The notes beneath the pieces are model-generated. The model was not told the origin of the DNA. It did not search any database and saw only the letters and a program-made list of their open reading frames with translations. Below are positions 46,117-54,498 of a stretch of DNA of 64,000 bases, piece by piece. The position numbers were made by a program, and so were the translations under genes. The DNA lies in the NCBI GenBank assembly GCA_013152415.1, contig JAADGI010000015.1, forward strand, positions 124,001 to 188,000, written 5' to 3'. This DNA comes from Gammaproteobacteria bacterium. GTDB lineage: Bacteria; Pseudomonadota; Gammaproteobacteria; HyVt-429. Each line of letters opens with the position of its first letter. The first letter of the stretch is position 1.

Positions 46117-46149
46117 GTTCTCCTTTGCGCCTTCGCGCCTCTGCGGCCC
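46117..46149. repeat. Single right arm of the GCAAAG element, at the R-M island border
   Basis: GTTCTCCTTTGCGCC then TTCGCGCCTCTGCGGCCCAC; the reverse complement aligns with the left arm at 43470 (GGCCGCA-AGGCGC-AAG-CGC...GGAGAA). It lies 47 bases downstream of the hydrolase-like gene (minus strand). Confidence 0.75.
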
Positions 46150-46195
46150 ACCCCACAAGGGGGTACCGAGGTCAGCGATTTTTCCAGGGTGCAAG

Positions 46196-47242
46196 TTAAT
46201 TTGCGCTGCCCTTCAACAGCACCTTCAGTGCATAGTAAGCCGGTCGTTTCTGAAGTTGCCTGCCGCGACTGTCTACCAGGCCGTAGCCAGGCGCGATGAG
46301 TTGCCACCAATAGGCCTTTTCCACGCAATCACTTTGCCGGGCGATACGGTAATAGTCTTTTAGATATTGGGCCTGAAGTTCGGGGTCTACCGTGGTCTGT
46401 GGCCGACCTGAGTTGGGGGTATAAGGCTTGGTGCCTAACAACGGCCAGTTAAACTCGGTGATCCACAACTTTCCATTCCCATGCCCAGACAGGCTGGCAA
46501 TGGCCTTGAACAACTGTAGTTTGGCCTTGAGGTCGAACACACCGAATTGACAATTGGTCGGGGCGCCACGCCGATTGACATACAGCAGGGCGCTGACTCT
46601 GTCTAAGTGGTAGCGGCGCCGGTTTAATAAGGCCCGGATCATGGCCAGGGGCTCAAAATCGATTACTGATGGCCCTATTAAATAAACACCAGGAAACTCT
46701 GAACGCACCTCTTCGGCGATCTCGAGTAAACGCAAGTATTCTCCAGTATGCCGACAGCCCCACTTGCTGCGATTGCTGGCATTGCCTATCTGAAAATCGC
46801 TCGTGATATGTTTAAACTTTTCAAGAATTGTCCGTAATGACTCTCGCCATGCATTGTGATCACGCACACTGTCTCGGTGTTGCAGCACATTGATCAGGAA
46901 CCGGCATCCCTGAAATCGCTCCGCATAGGCGACATACTCATCAATACGCTCCAGGTCCCACACCGGCACCCGCAACAACAACTCCTCTACACCCAGCTCG
47001 TTCACCATCTCCACAGTCTCATCAGGATATCCAGCATCGAGCGAGATACCCAGACCCACAAATTGCCGGGCGGTCGTCGAAGTGAAACTTGGTCGGTCAG
47101 ACAAGTATCGCCACAAAATAGCGGGGGACAGTGAAAGTGCCGTAAATAGCGTGATTATGTATTCGCCCAGGGCCGCAGGGGCAAAACGGTCTTTGTCTGT
47201 GGCAGGAATTCGATAGGGCTGGTCAGAATGGGGGTCCCACAT
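46196..47242 (-). CDS. TIM-barrel glycosidase-like protein, membrane-anchored, lacking the usual acid/base
   Basis: A 348-residue protein with an N-terminal TM segment (about 25-47) and a barrel resembling clan GH-A. The second catalytic motif is intact: LWITEFNWP with E263. The acid/base motif, usually (I/E)GNExN, reads QIGNASN with alanine at 155. Other motifs fit: HRDSVRDHNAWRESLRTILEKF. So it may be a non-hydrolytic or altered enzyme. The upstream repeat arm supplies AAAGG nine bases before the ATG. A sequencing error is unlikely at GCN for GAN but not excluded. Confidence 0.6.
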   Translation of the reverse strand: MWDPHSDQPYRIPATDKDRFAPAALGEYIITLFTALSLSPAILWRYLSDRPSFTSTTARQFVGLGISLDAGYPDETVEMVNELGVEELLLRVPVWDLERIDEYVAYAERFQGCRFLINVLQHRDSVRDHNAWRESLRTILEKFKHITSDFQIGNASNRSKWGCRHTGEYLRLLEIAEEVRSEFPGVYLIGPSVIDFEPLAMIRALLNRRRYHLDRVSALLYVNRRGAPTNCQFGVFDLKAKLQLFKAIASLSGHGNGKLWITEFNWPLLGTKPYTPNSGRPQTTVDPELQAQYLKDYYRIARQSDCVEKAYWWQLIAPGYGLVDSRGRQLQKRPAYYALKVLLKGSAN

Positions 47243-47250
47243 AGAATATA

Positions 47251-47283
47251 CCTTTGCGTCTTCGTACCTTTGCGGCGAAGTTT
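47251..47283. repeat. Single right arm of the GCAAAG element, upstream of the barrel gene
   Basis: CTTTGCGTCTTCGTACC then TTTGCGGCGAAG; same orientation as the arm at 46117, so these two flank the barrel gene as direct repeats. Its reverse strand ends in AAAGG, nine bases before the barrel gene's ATG. Confidence 0.75.
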
Positions 47284-47355
47284 CTCAATCAAAAAAGCAT
47301 TCAATAGGCTCGACTGTCGCAATATACGACAGACACCAATTGCTATACTTTTAGA

Positions 47356-47544
47356 ATGCTAACGCCTTGCACCATCGAATGCCCCTATTGTGGTGAATCC
47401 TTTGAGTCCAGCCTGGACGCCTCCGCCGGGTCACAACACTACATAGAAGACTGCTACGTCTGCTGCCGACCCATTGAGATTCACCTGAAGGTCGATAGCG
47501 GCAGCAACATTATGTCCATGCTCGCCAAACGGGACGATGAGTAA
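47356..47544 (+). CDS. CPXCG motif-containing cysteine-rich protein
   Basis: A 62-residue protein, probably zinc-binding, with CPYCG near residue 9 and YVCCRPIEI near 35. This matches the CPXCG small-protein family that is widespread in gammaproteobacteria. Function unknown. It runs convergently towards trmB. Confidence 0.85.
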   Translation: MLTPCTIECPYCGESFESSLDASAGSQHYIEDCYVCCRPIEIHLKVDSGSNIMSMLAKRDDE

Positions 47545-47561
47545 GTCGCGCCCTCACCATC

Positions 47562-48254
47562 CTATGTCCCGCGTTTCTCAAAGATGAGATCGTGAACCAC
47601 ATGTCCCAGACGTTCGCCCCGTGCTTCGTATTTAGTGAGTGGCCTATATTCCGGGCGGGGAGAATAGACACCTTTACCAGCAATATTCTCAAAACCTTCA
47701 ATAGAGGCCATCACCTCAACTATATGATCAGCGTAGTCCTGCCAGTCGGTGGCGATATGGAGTCGACCACCAGGCTTTAATGCTCGCTCAACCGACCGAA
47801 TGAATTGGGTTTGCAACAAGCGTCGCTTATGGTGACGTTTCTTCGGCCATGGATCGGGGAAAAAGATGTGCACCCCATCCAGGACATCTTTAGCGATATG
47901 ACTTTTCAACACCTCAGCGGCATCTACACACACCACCTTCAGGTTGTTCAGATTCAACTCTTTTATCCGACCGAGCATCCGGCCTACGCCAGGGCGATGG
48001 ACCTCTACACCAAGAAAATTGTTGTCGGGCCGGGCGAGGGCCATCTGCACCAGACTCTCACCATTGCCAAAGCCGATCTCCATGATCACCGGCGCCAAAC
48101 GACCAAATACGGCGGTTAGATCTAACTCACCCCCACCCAGGTCCACGCCATAACCCGGCCATAACTCATCCAGGGCACGTCTTTGGGCATCAGTCATGCG
48201 CCCCTCACGACGCACAAAACTACGGATCGGCCGACGATTCTCTAATTTACACAC
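47562..48254 (-). CDS. trmB: tRNA (guanine-N7-)-methyltransferase
   Basis: A 230-residue class I methyltransferase with the TrmB blocks VIMEIGFGNGESLVQMA, FLGVEVHRPGVGRML, VHIFFPDPWPKKRHHKRRL (the FPDPWPKxRH signature), and LHIATDWQDYA. It makes m7G46 in tRNA. It lies downstream of thiG with the repeat element at 48265 in the gap. Confidence 0.96.
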   Translation of the reverse strand: MCKLENRRPIRSFVRREGRMTDAQRRALDELWPGYGVDLGGGELDLTAVFGRLAPVIMEIGFGNGESLVQMALARPDNNFLGVEVHRPGVGRMLGRIKELNLNNLKVVCVDAAEVLKSHIAKDVLDGVHIFFPDPWPKKRHHKRRLLQTQFIRSVERALKPGGRLHIATDWQDYADHIVEVMASIEGFENIAGKGVYSPRPEYRPLTKYEARGERLGHVVHDLIFEKRGT

Positions 48255-48264
48255 AAACAGGTGA

Positions 48265-48366
48265 AACGCAGAGCTCGCAAAGTCGCGGAGGGCGCAAAGA
48301 AAACAAATTGTTACTTGGCCTATTTTTTCTTTGCGCCTTTGCGCCTCCGCGAACTCCGCGTTTTAT
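48265..48366. repeat. GCAAAG/CTTTGC palindromic element, copy 4 (between thiG and trmB)
   Basis: The left arm (48265-48300, AACGCAGAGCTCGC then AAAGTCGCGGAGGGCGC) and right arm (48328-48366, TCTTTGCGCCTTTGCGCC then TCCGCGAACTCCGCG) are inverted copies around about 27 bases. The outer ends AAACGC/GCGTTT pair perfectly. The hairpin ends eight bases before the thiG stop, so it would form just after thiG in the mRNA. Confidence 0.85.
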
Positions 48367-48374
48367 CCCGGGCC

Positions 48375-49163
48375 TCAAAAAAAGGTGCCGTCTAGTGGTG
48401 AAGAAGCCGAAGCATAGCGCTTACGTGGCATACGTCCGGCAAGATAGGCCTCGCGTCCGGCGACGATGGCCTTGTTCATGGCGCTGGCCATGAGTACCGG
48501 GTCCTGGGCGGCGGCAATGGCGGTGTTCATCAGCACACCGTCACAACCGAGCTCCATGGCCACTGCCGCATCCGAGGCCGTACCTACACCTGCATCCACC
48601 AGGATCGGCACCTTGGCATCCTCAACAATGAAACGAATGTTATAGGGATTACGGATACCCAGACCCGATCCAATGGGGGCAGCCAGGGGCATTACCGCCA
48701 CACAACCCATTTCTTCAAGACGCTTGGCGATGATCGGGTCATCGTTGGTATACACCATGACCTTGAAATTATCCTTGATCAATTCTTCTGCGGCCACCAA
48801 CGTTTCCGGGATGTCGGGAAATAATGTCTTCTCATTACCCAACACTTCCAGCTTGACCAAGTCATGACCGTCCAGAAGTTCCCTGGCCATACGGCAGGTT
48901 CGTACCGCATCTTTGGCGCTATAACAACCTGCGGTATTGGGCAGCAGAGTGAACTTGTCCATCGGGATGACGTCCAACAGGTTGGGTTCACCCGGGTTTT
49001 GGCCGATGTTGGTACGGCGAATGGCGACGGTGACAATTTCTGCCCCGCTGGCGTCGACGGCTTGGCGGGTTTGTTCCATATCCTGATACTTGCCAGTACC
49101 CACCAGGAGTCGGGACCCATAAGAGACACCAGCAATAACCAAGGGATCGTGATCTATGTTCAT
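48375..49163 (-). CDS. thiG: Thiazole synthase ThiG
   Basis: A 262-residue TIM-barrel enzyme that forms the thiazole ring of thiamine from DXP, ThiS-thiocarboxylate and a glycine/imine. It starts [27 protein letters not shown]. The Schiff-base lysine region is DLVKLEVLG, with [21 protein letters not shown] and [10 protein letters not shown] after it. thiS lies 33 bp upstream. Confidence 0.95.
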   Translation of the reverse strand: MNIDHDPLVIAGVSYGSRLLVGTGKYQDMEQTRQAVDASGAEIVTVAIRRTNIGQNPGEPNLLDVIPMDKFTLLPNTAGCYSAKDAVRTCRMARELLDGHDLVKLEVLGNEKTLFPDIPETLVAAEELIKDNFKVMVYTNDDPIIAKRLEEMGCVAVMPLAAPIGSGLGIRNPYNIRFIVEDAKVPILVDAGVGTASDAAVAMELGCDGVLMNTAIAAAQDPVLMASAMNKAIVAGREAYLAGRMPRKRYASASSPLDGTFF

Positions 49164-49196
49164 GTATTGAAACGTCCTATAGAAAAAGGCAGCGGA

Positions 49197-49415
49197 TTAT
49201 AGCGTGAAATCCCCGTCACCACCGCCTATGGCAACAACCACCTCTACCTTGTCACCCGGCTGAAGCCTGTATTGGGGGTGCTGACCCCGAGGGATGATCT
49301 CAAGATTGACCTCCACCGCAATCCGCTTTGCGCTGAGGCCCAAATTGGCGATGAGGGTGGTCAAGTTGAGATCCTCTGGGATCTCGGTGGTTTCACCATT
49401 TAACTGAATTTCCAT
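49197..49415 (-). CDS. thiS: Sulfur carrier ThiS with C-terminal extension
   Basis: A 72-residue beta-grasp protein (MEIQLNGETTEIPEDLNLTTLIANLGL). ThiS normally ends at the GlyGly that is adenylated and thiocarboxylated. Here the end is VAIGGGDGDFTL, so seven residues follow the diglycine. The tail resembles the linker and first strand of ThiS-ThiG fusion proteins (GGGxxDxFTLAG). Processing, or a ThiG-like remnant, would be needed for function. Confidence 0.9.
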   Translation of the reverse strand: MEIQLNGETTEIPEDLNLTTLIANLGLSAKRIAVEVNLEIIPRGQHPQYRLQPGDKVEVVVAIGGGDGDFTL

Positions 49416-49587
49416 GGGCCTAGCCTAGCTGCAGCTTCCCCATAGGGTCAACAAAAGGTCTAAACTACTAGTGAGGCTTGGATAATTCCACCATGAAAAA
49501 ATCAGAGCGCGAACACCTCTGTGCTGCGGAAACCCCAAAGTTCAGGGGTTCCCTAACACTAACATTTAGACATAATGGAGTGACCGC

Positions 49588-50499
49588 GTGCTAAAAGGAG
49601 TCAGACGCTGGATAGGGTCCAAGATCATCACCTGGTTAAACCGGGAGGTGGAGGCCACCGGGCATACGTTGAGTGATTTTGATCGCCTGTGCGACGAGAT
49701 TCGCCCCTGCGATGTCCTTTTGGTAGAGGGACGCAGCCCCGTCAGCAATATCATCAAGACCATCACCCAAAGCCCATGGAGCCATTCTGCAATCTACATT
49801 GGCCGCTTGCGGGATATTGAGGTACCCGCAATACGTGCCCGTGTCGCCAAGTATTCTGATGTGGACCAGAATACCCAGGTAGTGATTGAGGCCATCCTCG
49901 GCAAAGGCACCATCGTCGCCCCCTTGGATAAGTATCGCGGTTACCGCGTCAGACTATGCCGCCCCGCAGGCCTGGCACCCAAGGACCGTCAACGGGTGAT
50001 TGCGTATACAGTGGAAAAACTGGGCACCAACTATAATCTTCGCCAACTTATCGATTTGGCCAGATTTGTGTTTCCCTACAGTGTTGTGCCACGACGCTGG
50101 CGCTCCACCCTGTTTGTACATAACGCGGGCCCCGAAACCCATACGGTGTGTTCCACCTTGCTTGCCGATGCCTTCCAAGCGGTGCATTTTCCCATACTGC
50201 CCATCAACCTGAGCAACGACAGCAGCGAACAAAAGATCTCTCACCGCAACAGTCGGTTATTTACACCCCAGGATTTCGATTTCTCACCCTACTTTGAGGT
50301 CTTGAAGTTCCCGTTCCATAACATCCATGATCTGGCCGCCTACCATCTCTTACCGTGGGCGGAGAATAGCATTTGCAATGATGAAACTGATTGTTATGTG
50401 GAATTCAAACAAGACGAAAAAGAACCCTTGCATATGAAACCCTTGGCTTCGGACAAGGTATCTGATCCCAGCAACAGCAAACAAGAAACTCAACCATGA
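49588..50499 (+). CDS. YiiX/YebB-like permuted NlpC/P60 cysteine hydrolase
   Basis: A 303-residue protein with the permuted papain-like order. The DVLLVEGR and SPWSHSAIYIG motifs (catalytic His) come before HTVCSTLLADAFQ (catalytic Cys). A C-terminal region of ~80 residues (about 220-303) is not conserved that I can see. Permuted family members act as amidases, acyltransferases or lipid hydrolases. It sits 37 bp upstream of fadE, in the same direction. Confidence 0.8.
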   Translation: MLKGVRRWIGSKIITWLNREVEATGHTLSDFDRLCDEIRPCDVLLVEGRSPVSNIIKTITQSPWSHSAIYIGRLRDIEVPAIRARVAKYSDVDQNTQVVIEAILGKGTIVAPLDKYRGYRVRLCRPAGLAPKDRQRVIAYTVEKLGTNYNLRQLIDLARFVFPYSVVPRRWRSTLFVHNAGPETHTVCSTLLADAFQAVHFPILPINLSNDSSEQKISHRNSRLFTPQDFDFSPYFEVLKFPFHNIHDLAAYHLLPWAENSICNDETDCYVEFKQDEKEPLHMKPLASDKVSDPSNSKQETQP

Positions 50500-50536
50500 C
50501 TAACACATTTAGATTTTTTTGGCCGAGGAGAGCCCC

Positions 50537-53008
50537 ATGAATACATTAACCGGTATCCTGTTACTCGTAGGCGTCCTGTGGACGGTGGCCTACCTAGGCA
50601 CCAGCCTGCTCATCACCACGGGCGTTACTGCGGCCACTCTACTGGTCCTGACCCTGGCGGATGGGTTTTCCGGGGTTTTGTCCGCGCTGTTGTGGCTGCT
50701 GTTCCTGGCCGTGGCCATCCCTCTCAATATCCCTGATATACGCCGCAATTTTTTGAGCACACCGTTGCTCAAATTATTCCGCAAGATTATGCCAGCCATG
50801 TCGGACACCGAAAGGGAGGCCATAGAAGCAGGCACAGTATGGTGGGATGCCGAACTATTCAGCGGCCGGCCCCGATGGAAAATATTACTCGACTACCCCA
50901 AGCCTCAACTGAGTGCCGAAGAACAGGCCTTTATTGATGGGCCCACCGAAGAACTGTGCAGTATGTTGCACGATTACAAAATCAGTGAGGACGGCGACCT
51001 GCCCAAAGCAGTGTGGGACTTCATTAAAAAAAATCAATTTTTCGGCATGGTGATCCCCAAGAAATATGGTGGCCTGGAATTTTCCGCCCTGGCCCACTCT
51101 GCGGTAGTAATGAAAATCTCCAGCCGGAGCATCACCACAGCGGTCACGGTGATGGTGCCCAATTCATTGGGGCCTGCCGAACTGTTGCATCACTACGGTA
51201 CTGAGAAACAGAAAGACTACTATCTACCCCGCCTCGCCTCCGGCAAAGAAGTGCCCTGTTTTGCCCTGACCGGCCCGGAGGCCGGTAGCGATGCCGGCGC
51301 CATGCCGGATACAGGTATCGTCTGCAAGGACCACTTCGATGGCAAGGCCGATGTGCTCGGTATTCGCCTCAACTGGAACAAGCGCTATATCACCCTGGGT
51401 CCTGTTGCCACCGTATTGGGTCTGGCCTTTAAGCTCTATGACCCTGATCACCTCATTGGGGACCAGGACGAACATGGTATTACCTGTGCGTTAATACCCA
51501 CCGACACGGCGGGCATCAGCATAGGCGACCGACATAACCCGCTTAACCTCCCCTTTATGAATGGGCCCAACTACGGCAAGGATGTGTTCATCCCCATAGA
51601 CTGGATCATCGGCGGCCAGGACCAAGCCGGACAGGGCTGGCGCATGCTCATGGAGCGCCTGGCGGTAGGTCGTGGTATCTCACTACCGGCACTGTCGGTG
51701 GGGGGATGCAAGCTCGCCAGTCGCGCCATCGGCGGCTATGCACGCATTCGACGTCAATTTAAATTGCCTATTGGCCGCTTTGAAGGTGTCGAAGAGGCCC
51801 TCGCCCGCATAGCAGGCTACACCTACATGGTGGATGCCGCCCGCACCCTTTCTACCACCGCAGTGGATTTGGGAGAAAAGGCGGCAGTGGTATCGGCCAT
51901 CGTCAAATACAACCTGACCGAATACATGCGCCAAACCATCAATGACGCCATGGATGTACAGGGTGGTGCGGGAATTTGTCTCGGTCCCCGTAATGTTCTG
52001 GGCAAGGCCTACCAGGGCATCCCCATCAGTATTACTGTCGAGGGTGCCAACATACTCACCCGCAGTCTGATCACCTACGGCCAAGGGGCCATACGTTGCC
52101 ACCCCTATGTGCTTGAAGAGATGCAGGCCACGGCCAATCCGGACGAAAAAGAGGCCCTGGATAAATTTGATCCAGCCTTCTTCGGCCATGTGGGCTTTGT
52201 GCTCTCCAACCTGGCCCGGGCCCTGTTGCTGGGCCTGACCCATGCCTGGTTTACCCGTACCCCGGATGGGGCGGGACGGCGATACTACCAACACCTCAAT
52301 CGGTTTAGTGCCGCCTTCGCATTGATGTCGGATGTCGCCATGCTGGTCCTGGGTGGTGCGCTAAAGCGTAAAGAGAAAATTTCCGGGCGCTTCGCCGATG
52401 TATTGAGTCATCTTTATCTGGCCTCCGCAGTGCTGAAACGCTTCGAGGAACAGGGCCGACAGACCGCAGACCAACCACTTATGCAATGGGCCTGTGAACA
52501 CGCCTTGTATCGCATTCAGGAAGGTCTGGATGGTGTACTCAGAAACTTTCCGGTGCGCCCCGTGGCTTGGCTCATGCGACCCATCCTCTTTCCTCTGGGG
52601 CGTCGCTTCTCGGGACCCAGTGATCGCTTGGGACACAAGGTGGCACAACTGATACTGGCCCCCTCCGAGGCCCGGGACCGCCTCACTGCGGGGGTCTACG
52701 TGCCCGGCGCAGCCGAGGAAAGCCTTGCCAAAATTGAAGATGCCCTGGTCAAGGTCATCGCCGCAGAAGAAGTGGAAGGGATATTACGCAAGGCGGTCAA
52801 GGATGGGAGCCTGAACATGGCAGACAACGAAACGCTGCTAGGCTCTGCGGTGGCACAAAACATCATCACCGATGGACAGGCCGACAAGGTCCGCGCCGCG
52901 GATACCGCACGCCTTGATGTTATTCAAGTCGATGCCTTTCCCCAGGCTACGGTCACCAGCACTAAACCGGGCAAACAACCCCCGGCACCCACTGCCAAGG
53001 TGGGCTGA
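50537..53008 (+). CDS. fadE: Acyl-CoA dehydrogenase FadE
   Basis: ATG 50537 has GAGGAG nine bases upstream and gives 823 residues. Two N-terminal TM helices (LTGILLLVGVLWTVAYLGT, LVLTLADGFSGVLSALLWLLFLAVAIP) match FadE. Acyl-CoA dehydrogenase blocks include CFALTGPEAGSDAG and DVQGGAGICLGPRN, then a C-terminal FadE-type domain (DUF1974). It performs the first oxidation of fatty acyl-CoA. Heads the fad operon. Confidence 0.94.
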   Translation: MNTLTGILLLVGVLWTVAYLGTSLLITTGVTAATLLVLTLADGFSGVLSALLWLLFLAVAIPLNIPDIRRNFLSTPLLKLFRKIMPAMSDTEREAIEAGTVWWDAELFSGRPRWKILLDYPKPQLSAEEQAFIDGPTEELCSMLHDYKISEDGDLPKAVWDFIKKNQFFGMVIPKKYGGLEFSALAHSAVVMKISSRSITTAVTVMVPNSLGPAELLHHYGTEKQKDYYLPRLASGKEVPCFALTGPEAGSDAGAMPDTGIVCKDHFDGKADVLGIRLNWNKRYITLGPVATVLGLAFKLYDPDHLIGDQDEHGITCALIPTDTAGISIGDRHNPLNLPFMNGPNYGKDVFIPIDWIIGGQDQAGQGWRMLMERLAVGRGISLPALSVGGCKLASRAIGGYARIRRQFKLPIGRFEGVEEALARIAGYTYMVDAARTLSTTAVDLGEKAAVVSAIVKYNLTEYMRQTINDAMDVQGGAGICLGPRNVLGKAYQGIPISITVEGANILTRSLITYGQGAIRCHPYVLEEMQATANPDEKEALDKFDPAFFGHVGFVLSNLARALLLGLTHAWFTRTPDGAGRRYYQHLNRFSAAFALMSDVAMLVLGGALKRKEKISGRFADVLSHLYLASAVLKRFEEQGRQTADQPLMQWACEHALYRIQEGLDGVLRNFPVRPVAWLMRPILFPLGRRFSGPSDRLGHKVAQLILAPSEARDRLTAGVYVPGAAEESLAKIEDALVKVIAAEEVEGILRKAVKDGSLNMADNETLLGSAVAQNIITDGQADKVRAADTARLDVIQVDAFPQATVTSTKPGKQPPAPTAKVG

Positions 53009-53170
53009 CCGTGCGTAATACGCGACCCATCTTGCGAAACCATAGAGAGAATTGTCAAAGAGGCACTATATTGAATTAACGCCAAGATCACCCCACAGTA
53101 CTTAATAAAAGGACAATAACGCCGATAACCCGCTCGACACGACCGGGCAGGTCGATAATGAGGAGTGACA

Positions 53171-54466
53171 ATGAAGAATGGAAAAACGGTATTTGTTGTG
53201 GACGGCAGTCGAACGCCGTTTCTGCGCGCCGGAAAACCAGGACCCTTTCGTGCTGCAGACTTGACGGTAGCCGCGGGTCGGCCCTTACTCGCACGCCAAC
53301 CCTTTGAACCGGACCAATTTGACGAAGTCATATTAGGCTGCGTCATGCCAGGACCCGATGAAGCCAACATTGGTAGAGTGGCGGCACTGCGCCTGGGCTG
53401 TGGCAAAAAGGTCCCGGCCTGGACCGTGCAACGAAATTGCGCATCGGGGATGCAGGCACTCGACTGCGCCGCACGCAATATTGCCGCCGGCCATTCTGAT
53501 CTGGTCCTCGCTGGCGGAGTAGAGGCCATGAGCCATGCCCCGGTGCTGCTCAACAATGCCATGGTGGGCTGGTTGAGCGACTGGGCCCGCGCCAAGGACC
53601 TGCCCACTAAACTCAAGACCCTGGCTGCACTGCGGCCAGGACACCTGGTCCCCATCATCGGCCTGCTACGGGGTCTGAGTGACCCGGTAATCGGCCTTTC
53701 CATGGGCCAGACCGCCGAAAACCTGGCCAAGCATTTCTCCATCAGCCGTGAACAAATGGATGAGTTTGCCATAACCAGTCACGCCCGCTTGGCCCAGGCC
53801 CAGGATGATGGAATATTTGAGGGGGAAATTGAGGCAATCTATGACACCCGTGGCAAGTTCTACGAGCACGATAACGGTCTGCGCCGTGATTCGGATATGC
53901 AGAAACTGGCCAAACTCAGACCGGTATTTGACCGTAAGTTCGGCAGTGTCACCGCAGGTAATAGCGCCCAGATCACCGATGGGATGGCTTGGCTCATCCT
54001 GGCCAGTGAAGATGCAGTAAAAAAACACCGACTGCCCACCATCGGTCGCATCACCGACTGCCAATGGGCCGGCCTGGACCCGGCCCAGATGGGACTGGGT
54101 CCGGTACACGCCACCACACCCATGTTGCAACGCCACCAACTGGCCCTTAAGGATGTGGACTATTGGGAAATCAACGAGGCCTTTGCCGCCCAGGTGCTGG
54201 CCTGTCTCGCTGCCTGGCGAGATAAGGACTACTGCCGCAACGAATTAGGCCTGGGCCAAGCCCTGGGTGAGGTCGATCTTGATCGAGTCAATCTGGACGG
54301 TGGCGGCGTCAGCATCGGTCACCCAGTCGGGGCCAGCGGGGCACGTATCGTGCTGCACCTGCTACATGTGTTGAAACGCAAAAAGGCCCACCGGGGCATC
54401 GCCACATTGTGCATCGGTGGTGGCCAGGGTGGCGCCATGATGGTGGAACGGGACACGGCCGCCTAA
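53171..54466 (+). CDS. fadI: 3-ketoacyl-CoA thiolase FadI
   Basis: The ATG at 53171 (MKNGKTVFVVDGSRTPFLRAG) is preceded by GAGGAG. The 431-residue thiolase has the nucleophilic Cys90 in VQRNCASGMQALDCAA, NEAFAAQ and GGGVSIGHPVGASGARI. It cleaves 3-ketoacyl-CoA with CoA. Its stop overlaps an ATG of the downstream gene by one base. Confidence 0.9.
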   Translation: MKNGKTVFVVDGSRTPFLRAGKPGPFRAADLTVAAGRPLLARQPFEPDQFDEVILGCVMPGPDEANIGRVAALRLGCGKKVPAWTVQRNCASGMQALDCAARNIAAGHSDLVLAGGVEAMSHAPVLLNNAMVGWLSDWARAKDLPTKLKTLAALRPGHLVPIIGLLRGLSDPVIGLSMGQTAENLAKHFSISREQMDEFAITSHARLAQAQDDGIFEGEIEAIYDTRGKFYEHDNGLRRDSDMQKLAKLRPVFDRKFGSVTAGNSAQITDGMAWLILASEDAVKKHRLPTIGRITDCQWAGLDPAQMGLGPVHATTPMLQRHQLALKDVDYWEINEAFAAQVLACLAAWRDKDYCRNELGLGQALGEVDLDRVNLDGGGVSIGHPVGASGARIVLHLLHVLKRKKAHRGIATLCIGGGQGGAMMVERDTAA

Positions 54467-54498
54467 TGACCAACGAGAGGGCCGACGAGGAGAAACGC

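Larger units (their letters stand above)
43470..46149. mobile_element. Restriction-modification island bracketed by inverted repeat arms
   Basis: The left arm at 43470-43500 and right arm at 46117-46149 are the two halves of the GCAAAG/CTTTGC element, in the same inverted arrangement as the intact copies but 2.6 kb apart instead of about 50 bases. Between them lie the SmaI-like endonuclease, its methyltransferase, an HTH protein and a ribbon-helix-helix protein. The island is visibly AT-richer than its surroundings. No transposase or integrase is present. Confidence 0.4.
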
